From Tetracladium setigerum (taxonomy: Eukaryota; Ascomycota; Leotiomycetes; Helotiales): a stretch of DNA of 64,000 nt. The position numbers and the translations under genes were made by a program. The stretch is from assembly GCA_031472005.1 (NCBI GenBank), contig PZJY01000003.1, forward strand, positions 3,286,001 to 3,350,000, in the 5' to 3' direction. Below are positions 10,787-20,774 of the stretch, piece after piece; positions within the stretch are counted from its first letter, which is position 1; the number at the start of each line of letters is the position of its first letter. The notes under the pieces were generated by a model. That model was not told the origin of the DNA and searched no databases. It saw only the letters and a list, made by a program, of their open reading frames with translations.

Positions 10787-12095
10787 ATGTCGTTTTTCAA
10801 GAAGATGACCAAGGAGTTCGACTCCTTCATCAAGAGTGACGAAGAAAAGAAGAAGGAGGAAGACGAGAAGAAAAAGAAGGAAGAGGAAGCGAAGAAGAAG
10901 GAAGCTGAGTCAACAAGAGGTAAGTAAACAAAAATAACCACAATCCTCGTCGCTTAAGTCCCTATTCTCCTATATCTTTTCAAAGCTCACAATTGCCCTC
11001 TTCCTCCTCCACAGGCTACGGCGATTCCCAACCTCCCCCAGTCCAGCACCAACAATCTTACGGAGCTCCTCCTGGAGAATCCGGATCATACTACGGATCA
11101 CCTGCCCCAGCCCAACCCTCTCCCTACGGCGCACCCCCACAACAACCATACGGCGCTCCTCCCCCACAACAATATGGTGCACCACCTCAACAACCATATG
11201 GTGCACCACCTCAACAACCATATGGTGCACCACCGCAACAACCATACGGCGCGCCACCTACTCCCTACAGCGGCGGTACTCCAACACCTTCGCACGATCC
11301 ATATGCCGCTCCATCTCCCTACGGTGCTCCTCCCCCATTGAGCCACACTCCATCCGGAGTTAGCTCTACTGTGCCTCCTACTCCCCAACTTCCTCAAGGA
11401 TGGGCTGCACTTTGGGATCCTGCACAGCAGCGATGGGCATATCTCGAGACATCCAACAGCAAAGTCAGCTGGATCGTTCCAACACTTCCTTCATACGGTG
11501 GTGGACACGAAGATGGAAGTCGTGGATTTGGTGATCCCTCTGGTGGTCATGGTGGATATGGAGCTCCTGGGTATGGAGCTCCTGGTTATGGCGCTCCTGG
11601 GTATGGACATGGCGATCCTTCGCATGGTGGATACGGTGGTGAATCTCACGGTGAGAAGGGTGAGAAGGGCGACAAGGGCAAGGATAAGGATAAGAAGAGT
11701 GATGACAAGAAGAACATGATGATGGGTGCAGCAGCTGGTGTGGCAGTTGGTGCTGTGGGAGGTGTTTTGATTGCGAACGCTTTGAGTATGTTTTCTTCCC
11801 CTTCGAACTCCCCCCCACTTGTTCGCTCCTCTTCCTCTTTGTTTCATCTTTTTTCCCATCCACCAACCTACTCTTTCATAAACTAACCGATATAACAGAT
11901 GACTCCAACGAGAACGTTAGCCAGCCACAATACTACCAACAACCACCACCACAGCAACCAATGTACCCACCCCAAGGCGATTTCCCAGATGAGACGCGCA
12001 GCGGAAGCAGCGTATCTAGCAGTGACAAGGAAGATTTGGAGGATGCGAGAAAGGCATATGAAGAAGCTTATGAGGATGCTTATGGGAGTGATTAA
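10787..12095 (+). CDS. WW-domain protein with YGAPPQQP repeats and a glycine zipper
   Basis: Three exons (10787-10919, 11015-11785, 11899-12095) give 366 residues, with consensus donors GTAAGT and GTATGT. Order: a short N-terminal head (MSFFKKMTKEF); a highly charged Lys/Glu coiled coil at about 18-43; a Pro/Tyr/Gln-rich region with repeated YGAPPQQP units at about 70-105; a WW domain at about 145-175 (LPQGW...WDP...RWAYLE...VSWIVP, both Trp present); a YGAPG-repeat Gly-rich segment; a Lys/Asp-rich linker; a glycine-zipper hydrophobic segment (MMMGAAAGVAVGAVGGVLIA); and an acidic tail. WW domains bind Pro-rich peptides and could bind this protein's own PPxY-like repeats. A membrane or mitochondrial association through the zipper is possible. 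I know no characterised orthologue; similar glycine-zipper WW proteins occur in other filamentous fungi. Confidence 0.85.
11095..11330 (+). repeat. in-frame repeats encoding YGAPPQQP
   Basis: Consecutive 24-nt units differing mainly at third positions encode YGAPPQQP (one unit has PPPQQ). The units at about 11172-11243 are nearly identical in DNA, pointing to recent expansion by slippage or unequal exchange. Confidence 0.75.
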
Positions 12096-12821
12096 CACTA
12101 GTTGATTTTGGGGGTGTGGAGGGGGGCATTGGTGATGATACAAATCAGATCAACATCTCAGAGGAGGAATTGGTATTGGTCTTTTCTTTCGCTTTCGATT
12201 CATCTCGCGCACACACTTGACCTATTCTGCTTACTTACGTTCATTCAATTTTGTTTATTTTCTTGATGATAGCGAGCGGATTTTGATTGATCAGCTAAGG
12301 TAGATACCTAGAAATAGTATCTACTTAGTCACCTAGCTACTTAGTTATCAGCAGCAGCAGCGATTTCCCCCTTTTTGGTTTACCAAAGAGAGAATGAATG
12401 AATCAGTGGTTTTAACCCTTTTTGCATGAATAATGAAAACTTGCATTCACAATCTCCCTTTAGTTTTCATTCTCCTAAGATAGAGTGCTATGTTATGCTA
12501 GGGAAAGGCAAAGCAATGATATCGAACACACCTTGTCCATTGTTGATGCATTTTTACCCCTCCACCACTTACCCTCTAATACTACCCCTCCACTACCCCT
12601 CCATCTCTTCACACCGCCAATACCAAAACACTCCACATTATGGCCCCTCCAAGGTACCTACCTAGAGGCACATAAGCACACAAGCACGCAAGCACATCAC
12701 TCCAAGCAAAAAAACAACAACAACACGCAAGCTAATGGCACACAGCCACAGCCACCTCCCTCATACACCTCAGCGCCTCATCCCACTAACCAGGGACATA
12801 TCAAAATAGGTAATTTCAGGC

Positions 12822-12859
<38 letters not shown>

Positions 12860-13530
12860 AGAGCTTTCAAAGCCCTACCAAGCCATACAAGCCAAATTAA
12901 TCACGAAAAATTCCAATCTTGGATGCATATGTATATACTGTACGGAGTAATATTTCAAATTTTCAATTTTGGAAAGATCTATTCTCTGTTCACATTTATT
13001 ATATAAACAGTATATATATAGAAAAGATATGTAAGGTATGTAGGTACCTTTTTAGTAGTTCTTTCTTTCTTCTCCGGGTATGAAATAACGCTCCGCTGGT
13101 TCTTCGCTTGCGAGTGTCCATGAATGTGTCGCTCTTGCGTTTTTCTAGACGATACTGAATTACGTTTACTCTGATACATTGAGTTTTCACGCTGGAAAGA
13201 AGAAGGCTTGCTTTCAAAAGTATAGGCTCATGGCTTGTGTTTCATCAATTTTTTAGTTGTCTAGATAAATAATATCAAAGAAATCTAAAAGTTCGGAGGG
13301 TCGGCTTTCCCCTCCGAGGTTTCAACCTCTCATTGGCTGAATGTGCCCTACATCTCGGATGATCATCTTTATGTCCGTCGTCACTTGTTCATCGACACAT
13401 CCAACTACCAATTCCTCAACGGAGGATCGTGTGATTTCTCACATATTTCTCGGATGTTGTTGTTACATCCATCCCTTCCTCCATTTTCTCGGACATTGCA
13501 TCGAGGGCGGTTTCCCACCGACCAATTGCC
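12096..13530. other. intergenic stretch with a CT microsatellite
   Basis: Downstream flank of the WW gene and promoter of the second C6 regulator. It contains TAGATACCTAG-type motifs near 12300, a CT microsatellite (12821-12859) and one TACGGAGTA motif (12941-12949). No credible gene seen. Confidence 0.55.
12821..12859. repeat. CT dinucleotide microsatellite
   Basis: About 19 CT units with one CC interruption. Candidate polymorphic marker. Confidence 0.9.
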
Positions 13531-16500
13531 ATGGCTTCCTTACATTCAACACCTCCAGAGCCCGACCACAATCCCCAGGAAGCAAATAATCAAGCTGTCA
13601 AATCAAGCAGGCAGAGATTCAAGCCACAATTGTCTTGTACACTCTGCAGGAGTCGAAAGTTAGTTTTACTCCACTCTTGATCATTACCGTGATGACTTGT
13701 CCTGGATTCTGATGAATCGACAGACTCAAATGTGATAGGCAGCTACCTTGCGCAAATTGCGCGAGGAAAGGCTTCGGTGCATCTTGTACATTTGTACACG
13801 GTAATCAACGTGAAAAGTCCGGTTCCATTACCAAAGGAGTGAATCCCAAGAGAGATGTCCAGAGTCAAATTCAAAATCTAGAGGAACTAGTCCTCACTCT
13901 TATGAATCGTGCCAATGAGACAGCTCCTCGATCCTCAGGCTCAGGTAGCGACAATAAATCTCGTAACGCACCATCAAGCACAGAAGGGGATGCCTTACCC
14001 GATTGGAACAATGATATCTCAGTTTCAGGGCAGTTACCTGTAGAGCCAAGCCCTTCCCCAGAATCATTCGACCGTATTAGTATTGAAGAGAAACAAGCGA
14101 GATATGTGGGGGACAGCCATTGGACCGCTATTCTTGAAAATGTACGTATACACTTGGTTTTCATTTTGAGTGCTAACCTGCATAGATTGCTGGCTTGAAA
14201 GATGCGCTTGAGGTAGGGATGTTGCCAGAGCCAGAGCCGCCAGTACCGCCGAACGATCATATAGGGCCGGACCTCTTGCTGGGTGGATCGCTTCCGCGGG
14301 TTAGCAGAGCTGAGATCTTGTCGACACTACCGCCGCGAGGAGTTGTTGATGGTTGTGTTCAAGACTTTATGGACACAGTCGACATGGGTGCCGGTAAGTT
14401 GACTTCCAGTCGTGATTGTGCCCTGCTCATTTCTTAGATTGCATTCATCGACCGACGTTTGAGAAAGAGGCAAGTCTATCTCCTATTGAAGTGTATGGTC
14501 TTCTGACTATTGTAGTGCGAAAGCTTTTGGAACGAACCAAGCAAAATGCCCATGAGTGTACATGCGACCAAGTCAACACATTTTCACTTCTTGCTAATAT
14601 GATTAGTGGATTGGATTATTGTACATCGTCATCTGTCTATCAGCTCACTACTCCCTCATGTCAAAAACAACCGAAGGTAGATTCTCCTCAGAACCTACCC
14701 TCCTCGACCAATCCGAAGCAGTCGACCTCTACCGTATGCGAGCAGTTCAATGCCTCATCCTCAGCAACTACACCGAACCAGACCATTACACAATCCCAAC
14801 CCTACTTCTCTACTACGTCGAAGAACATTTTCGCACCTCTGACGCCAAATTCGGCACCTGGATGCTCTTTAGCATGATCGTTCGCGCCTCCATGCGTCTC
14901 GGCTACCACCGCGACGCCTCCTCCAATCCCAAAATCTCCATCTATCGTGGGGAAATGCAACGACGACACTGGACCGCCATTGTTTTCTTTGACATGCAGA
15001 ATTCTCTCCAAGTTGGTCTGCCACGTATGATTAGGGAGGATATCTTTGACACCAAGCCACCACATAACATCCTCGACTCTGATTTCGACGAGCATAGCAA
15101 GGAGTTGCCGATAGTCCGCCCTCACACAGAAATAAACCCCATTCATTTCTCAAATTGCAAACACAAACTCATGGCAATATCCGGACGAATCATGGACCAA
15201 GCCAATTTCAACGGCAGTAACGCTGTTCCGTACGCCTCCATCATGGCACTTGATAATGCTCTCTCCGCTGAAGTAGCTGCTCTCCCTCTACTTCTCCAAA
15301 CGAATTCCCTATCAAATTTCCGCGTGGGAACTCCCGAAGAGATTTTCCGACGTTGGCAAATCGACCTTGTGGTTCAGAAATCACGCATAATCCTACATCG
15401 TCGATTCCTCTTCCCCACCAAACCCACATCAACATCAACATCCACTTCTACTTCCACATCCACATTCAACTCCACCTCAAGCTCTGCTCCTCCTCCAGCA
15501 AGAATCTACAAACATCCGTACAGCGTGACGACATGTGTAAACGCCGGCATGACAATCCTCCAAACCCAACTCTACTTCCACGAACAAACTCAACCAGGCC
15601 GACCATTCCATGGCCACAGATGGAAAGCCTCTAGTCTCATAACGCATGATTTCCTACTTGCCGCCATGATCGTGTGTTTGCATATTGGTAATTCGATTGG
15701 TGTGAAAAAGACTGTGGATCTGGGTGTAAGGGAGGATGGGAAAATCCAGCAGCAGACCGATGGATATGAGGGAGGGCTTGGTATTTCATGGAGTCATGAT
15801 CAGATGCTGGAGGTTTTGGATGGAACTTTTGGGATTTGGAATGCGAAGAAGGCTAATTCTAGGGAGGCGGCGAGAGCAGCGAGAACGTTGAAGATGATGC
15901 TTGAGAGGGTTAGATCGCAAGCGCAAGTGAAAGCGCAAACCCACGCGCGTCCTCCATCCGGTACTCAAATTGGAGGAACAGGAGGAGGTGGTGGAAGTGG
16001 AAGTATAAGTGGAAGTGGAAATGTAACCTTAGTGGGCAGACCTTCATTCTCGCCTACAATCGCTTCTATTCCCCCCACGATACCTCTCTCCAACTTCTTC
16101 TCAAGAAACTGGGACTCCTCATCCCTTCCTTCGGCCACAGACTACACGACTGATTCGGGGAGCGCGGAGTTCTACCCACCCATCAACTTAGAGGGGACAC
16201 ACAACTTCAATTCGATTTTAACTGGGTACGTTTTCAAGATCTCAAAATTGAATGCTTTCCGAGTATCTTGCTTTGTGTTTCAAATTCTCAAAACCTCTGT
16301 TTATTCATTCATTCCCTCCCTCACCATTTCACCTCACTAATACTACCTGCTTTTAATCAAAATAGGAACTATGGGACACGCATTTCCAACTAAACCACGA
16401 TTATCTGGCCGACACTCCACCCGAACTATGGAATTTTGATTTCAATGATAATAGCATCAGCAATATCAACAAGGATAACAACAACGAATTATTTATGGAT

Positions 16501-16563
16501 GGGATGGAAAATGCTTCTTTTACGGCGGCCGCTACTGATGCGAATATGCAATGGGAGTCGTGA
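13531..16563 (+). CDS. Zn2Cys6 transcription factor with fungal_trans-type middle region
   Basis: Nuclear regulator of about 800 residues in six exons: 13531-13658, 13724-14141, 14186-14393, 14438 to 14511 or 14514, 14607-16229 and 16366-16563. The cluster is split by intron 1 and reads CTLC, six residues, C, then CANC, eight residues, C (spacing CX2CX6CX5CX2CX8C). A coiled-coil-like QIQNLEELVLTLMNR follows. The middle region has the fungal_trans hallmarks: CIHRPTFEKE, a hydrophobic LLYIVICLS, RASMRLGYHRDAS, RRHWTAIVFFDMQNS and GLPRMIREDIFDTKPP. A Ser/Thr-rich low-complexity loop, a Gly/Ser stretch and an acidic Asn-rich tail (possible activation region) come later. The last intron keeps frame only if the second GT of a GTACGT donor is used. 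Convergent with an alpha/beta hydrolase. Targets cannot be read from sequence. Confidence 0.9.
15425..15480 (+). repeat. in-frame ACATC/CTTC simple repeat (Ser/Thr linker)
   Basis: Imperfect ACATCAACATCC...TTCCACATCC units encode an alternating Ser-Thr stretch inside the C6 regulator. A low-complexity linker, probably length-variable between strains. Confidence 0.6.
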
Positions 16564-16946
16564 TGAACATCTCATCGGGTCATGTGGTTGAGATGGGGAG
16601 GACAGAAGAAGGTTTTATGTGGAAAATCTCGATATAAAATGTCTCCTTGATCGTGTCTTTATTTCATTTGGCTGGAATTGTGGGGATATACATTACGAGG
16701 CTGTTTCGAACCCCAGAATTGGCATCTTAGACGAGAATCGAGAAAGCTTAAGCAAATCAAGATTGACGGTGCACATGTTTTCTATTTTCATCTGAAGACT
16801 TTCAGGATAGCACATTTAGTACATATATCAAGAACGAGTTTCTGCTCGTTGACGCAAGAAAGATAGTGGAATTTATAAATACTACTCAATTTTTAATCTC
16901 TATACTTTAACCTATCAACCTTCGACACTTGATTCCCATTCTCATC
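16564..16946. other. short spacer between convergent genes
   Basis: The 383 bases between two stop codons hold both 3' ends. AATAAA-like AT-rich sequence occurs near 16870-16900. Nothing else recognised. Confidence 0.5.
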
Positions 16947-18328
16947 TCACTCCGCCAAAAAACCCAAAGCAAGTTCATTGAACCGCCCCGGATCCTCCCA
17001 ATAACACCAATGCCCGCCATAATCAACCACCACACCTCTCGCCAGCCCCTCCTTCTCTTCTCCATTCCCACCAACACCAACACCATTAACCAACTCAACA
17101 ACCTTCAAAACGCCCTCCTTCTCAAAACATCCACTCCTACTACTCGCCACCACAAGTATCTTCGTCAAACTTCCACTCTCAACACCGAATGATTTTTTGA
17201 TATTGGCGCGGTGATCGAGTGTAGTATGATTCGTCATTAACGCTGCATAGAACTCTCCATCTCCCTTTAGGGCTTCTCCAATGAAGAATTGTTTATCTGA
17301 TTCATATCTCTCTTTCTCCTTCTGGCTTTCATTTTCTTCTTCCTTCGGTTTAGTACCTTCGGATGAAGAAGAAGTAATAACAGGATGGGATAGATAACCA
17401 AGACAAGATTGAACCGTGCCTAAATGCGCCTCGGCGGGGTTTTGGACGATGAGGGATTGGAATGATGAGAGGTCTGATGCGGTTTGGAGACCTTTGTGGC
17501 AGTAGGGTGGTTCCCAGTCGCCTGGGATGAGGGCTTGAAGGGGGGATTGGTCGATGAAGATGAGGTGGGTGAAGGGGGTTGTTGGGTAGAGGTTTGCGTA
17601 GGACCTGTGTTTGGTTGTTAATTTTTTCAGTCGAAGAACTGGTATGTATATTTCTTTGAATCGTACCGGTTTGTTGATCTTTGGGATGATTTGGGGATGC
17701 GGGATTAAGGATGAAAGATTGAAAACTTGAAAATAGGAAAGAAAGATAGAGTAACGATGACAAAAACGCTGCAAGAATAAAGAAAGCAAACATACCAAAT
17801 AACAGCACATCCCAAACTCCCCCCATAACCCTACACTTCCACTCCCCTCATCCAAAACCTTCTCCCAGCCCCCGTTACTCTCTCCTTCCGTCCCCCCGAA
17901 GCAAGAACACCCATCAACTCCCTTAAATCCTCCGCCAACCTCACAACACTGATTTCCGTCCCATCGCCAACAGAAGGTTTACCGCTCTCACCGTGACCGC
18001 GAAGATCAGGTGCGATAACTCGGTAGGTGAGGGCGAGAGTGAGGATGTTATGCTGCCAGACGAGTGATGTACCTGTGAATCCATGGATCTTGAAATACCT
18101 TAGTTAGAGAGAGAGAGAGGGGTAGAGAGCTAGTTGGCGTTGGATTGCGGAAGGGGAATGGGGAGGGAGAGGGAGAGGGGGAGAAGTAATGGATATAATG
18201 TTAGGGAGATATGGGGAACATACCAAGATCAACCATGGTTTCCCCAAATCCTCAGCGGTGGAGGTAGGAAGTAACCCGGTATCGAGGTATTTTATAAGGA
18301 TGTCATCCGATGTTGTGAAAGATTGCAT
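16947..18328 (-). CDS. alpha/beta hydrolase, four exons
   Basis: Predicted 335-residue hydrolase. Exons on the minus strand: 18328-18224, 18088-17879, 17830-17796 and 17604-16947; all junction phases agree. Landmarks: the oxyanion strand PWLILIHGFTGTS (split by intron 1), VIAPDLRGHGES, the nucleophile elbow GYGGSLG in the tiny third exon, then WSYANLYPTTPFTHLIFIDQ, a long loop, and a C-terminal GGHWCYWEDPGRFNE with the likely catalytic His. The acid residue is not obvious. The third intron boundary (48 nt, GTAACG...GTGTAG) is inferred because an in-frame stop lies just before the elbow. These motifs match the broad epoxide-hydrolase/haloperoxidase-like group; the substrate is unknown. Convergent with the upstream C6 regulator. 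A GA-rich microsatellite sits in intron 1. Confidence 0.82.
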
Positions 18329-18965
18329 TTTGAAGACTCTCACTCTCTCTTTTTAGTCTGTAATCTTTTCTGTTGGAATCGAGTCGAGATCTGACCTCTC
18401 TCTTTCTGTTCAACGGACTCAGTGCGAGATGAGATGTGGTGGGCTCTGATGTCTGATAAGTTAAAGAAGTCGAATGAAAGAAGTCAGTCGTTAATTAGGG
18501 GATTGAGAAAGCTGGGTGTTGCCTCAGGTTGTCATGTGTGATGTTGAGCGACGCTTTGCTTTTTTGAAGCCAAAGTTGCCCTGAGGTTGACGATATGCAC
18601 TAATATTTTCTCGGTTAGTTGCGGGGAATAATTGTCTACATTGAAAAAAGGAAAGAGACATGATTCATTCTACTGTTGAAGAATGCAAAAGACAGATATA
18701 GGTAGGGGGATACAACAAGTGAGAACTACGTCAATATGTGCGAGGAATCAGACTCAAGCCATGCGTGAAAGGTATCATTCATCTATGTCTATAAACAACC
18801 CAACCTCGCAACGCCAACGCTTATTTACTTTTATGGTATCTCTTTTCTAAGATTCTATACCCAGAGCCAACCAGTAATGAAATATAGGAATGAACGAGAC
18901 CTATCATACAACGCCGTCTATCCATCCAGGTGGTAAGTATCATACACCTCTCAGATTAAATGCAC
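18329..18965. promoter_or_regulatory. promoter of hydrolase (-) and 3' flank of helicase gene
   Basis: Both neighbours are on the minus strand. This 637-bp spacer carries the hydrolase promoter, with GA/CT-rich tracts next to the start, and the helicase 3' flank. Nothing else seen. Confidence 0.45.
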
Positions 18966-20774
18966 TCAGTTGAAACCCCCATTTCGTACAGGGCCCTTTC
19001 CAGCGCCTCCACCACCTCTTCCTCCCTGTCCTCCGCTTCCACGGCTTCTGCCTTCGCCACCACCTTGACCACCGCGGTGTACTCGTGGTGGATCAGGAAC
19101 GATGTTCAATCCTCTTACACCCTTCAATCCCATCTTTCCAACAACACCCTTTGCGATTGTTGGAACTCCTGGAGATCCCAATCCCTCATAAGCGAACTTA
19201 TTTCCCTCCGCGACCAATCTGGCCGAATCCCACTTCATGCCCTTCAAATGGTTCTTGTAGTATCCCAACCAAGCCTGGTAGGTACCAGAGTGGCTGTCTA
19301 GTCGAGATGAGACGGATAAAACGTCAGATTTGGAGGTGATATCGGCTGGGGTGGTTTCGAAGCTGATCTCCTTCAAGGTCCATTGGGAGAAGAAGGTTTC
19401 ATGCTCGGTGATGATGAATGTGCCTCTTCCTTCCTTTCCAGCTCGCGCAGTTCGTCCAAGACGGTGAATGTAACTCTCTTTATCGGCTGGAATACCAACT
19501 TGGAAGACGTTGGTAACACCTGGGAAATCCATACCACGCGCGACAACGTCTGTGGCTACCAGGATACCATTCGCGGCTGTGCGGAAGTCGTTGGTAACCT
19601 TGGTACGCTTTGATTGGGAGACTCGAGAGTGGAGAACAGTGGCGGGAGGGAGGTTAGGCATAGCGGCCAAGATATCGCCATAGAAATCGGCGAGTTTTGC
19701 AGTTGGAGCGAAGATGATTGCCTTGAAGGAATCAGCACCCTCGATGGCCATCTCAGAACGGATGGATCCGATCATAGCTGGCGCAACATCAGAGAACTCG
19801 GGCACAACAACCAGATGTTGAGGAACTCGTTCATGGGTGTTGACCTCTCCGACTGGGATCGTGGAGATGAACTTGTAGTCTTTGTTGAGAACGAGATGAG
19901 CGACGGTATTGACGTGGGGTGCAATGGTGGCGGAGAAGAGCATTCCTTGTCTCCTCGTGAGCTCTTTGTCGGGGAGGCACCTGATGATGTCCTTGATCGC
20001 AGGCATGAAGCCCATATCAAGTAGACGATCTGCTTCATCCAGAACGAGGGTATCAAGATTGCCAAAGGCATCTCGAATCCTCTCATCACTGAGATGATCA
20101 ACCAATCTTCCTGGGGTCGCAATCAAGATGTCGCATCCCTTCAAGATGCTCTTTTCCTCGGTATTTTTGTTCGTTCCTCCAATCGCGAATGAGACTTTGT
20201 ATTGAGGTAGGTGTTGGAGAAGTGCAGAGGCTTCCTTTGCAATCTGCATGGCCAGCTCCCGAGTTGGCGAGATGACCAGGAGAGAGATTCCTGAACCACG
20301 TCCTCTATTCTTATTGATCATGGTCTGAATGGCTGGCAGAAGGAATGCAATTGTCTTTCCGGTACCAGTCTTTGCCTGCGCCAGACAATCAATGCGGTTC
20401 GCCAGGAGTTCGTGGAGAGTCGCGGCTTGCACAGGCATCATATGGTCGAACTTGAGGTCGTTTGTGATTGTGTTGAGAAGGGTAGGATGGAGGAGATTAT
20501 CTTTGGCAAGATCTGCGAATCGAGGAGTATCGAGAGGCACGGCGATGGAGAGAGGAGGTGTCGCAACTCGGGGAGGAGGCGCAAAGGAGGGTGCTGCGGC
20601 AACATTTCGAGGAGCTGGATTGCTGGAGAATGGCTTCTTTCCGCCTCTTGGGTGCCGTCTGGCAGGCTGTCTCTTTGCTTCTTGTGTCATGATGTTGAGG
20701 GTTCTGATGTTGGAGATGGTGATGTGTTGGGAGAGGAGGGCGCGGGTTCTTTGGATGGTGGTGAGAGAAATCAT
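18966..20774 (-). CDS. MSS116: DEAD-box RNA helicase, Mss116/CYT-19 type, probably mitochondrial
   Basis: Intronless, 602 residues. ATP-dependent RNA helicase; the Mss116/CYT-19 relatives act as chaperones in splicing of mitochondrial group I/II introns. All motifs are present in order: Q motif with PVQ at about 114, motif I AQAKTGTGKT at about 132-141, Ia PTRELA, GG, Ib TPGR, II DEAD, III SAT, IV IIFAPT, V ATDVVARGMD and VI HRLGRTARAG. The first 28 residues are Arg/Ser/Thr-rich without acidic residues (TIQRTRALLSQHITISNIR), like a mitochondrial targeting sequence, so I chose the first ATG at 20774 over the Met at residue 29. The C-terminal extension and the Gly/Arg-rich tail (GGQGG...RGSGGQGGRGGGG) fit the basic tail that binds RNA in Mss116. 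Assignment to this subfamily rests on the leader and tail; the DEAD-box identity is certain. Confidence 0.9.
   Translation of the reverse strand: MISLTTIQRTRALLSQHITISNIRTLNIMTQEAKRQPARRHPRGGKKPFSSNPAPRNVAAAPSFAPPPRVATPPLSIAVPLDTPRFADLAKDNLLHPTLLNTITNDLKFDHMMPVQAATLHELLANRIDCLAQAKTGTGKTIAFLLPAIQTMINKNRGRGSGISLLVISPTRELAMQIAKEASALLQHLPQYKVSFAIGGTNKNTEEKSILKGCDILIATPGRLVDHLSDERIRDAFGNLDTLVLDEADRLLDMGFMPAIKDIIRCLPDKELTRRQGMLFSATIAPHVNTVAHLVLNKDYKFISTIPVGEVNTHERVPQHLVVVPEFSDVAPAMIGSIRSEMAIEGADSFKAIIFAPTAKLADFYGDILAAMPNLPPATVLHSRVSQSKRTKVTNDFRTAANGILVATDVVARGMDFPGVTNVFQVGIPADKESYIHRLGRTARAGKEGRGTFIITEHETFFSQWTLKEISFETTPADITSKSDVLSVSSRLDSHSGTYQAWLGYYKNHLKGMKWDSARLVAEGNKFAYEGLGSPGVPTIAKGVVGKMGLKGVRGLNIVPDPPRVHRGGQGGGEGRSRGSGGQGGRGGGGAGKGPVRNGGFN

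Noticed and set aside
12821..12859. CT tract as the polypyrimidine tract of an intron
   Set aside because: No coding sequence on either side that an intron would join; treated as a microsatellite.
13290..13330. Hairpin GGAGGGTCGGCTTTCCCCTCC as an RNA gene
   Set aside because: A single short stem upstream of the C6 regulator gives no support for a known RNA family.
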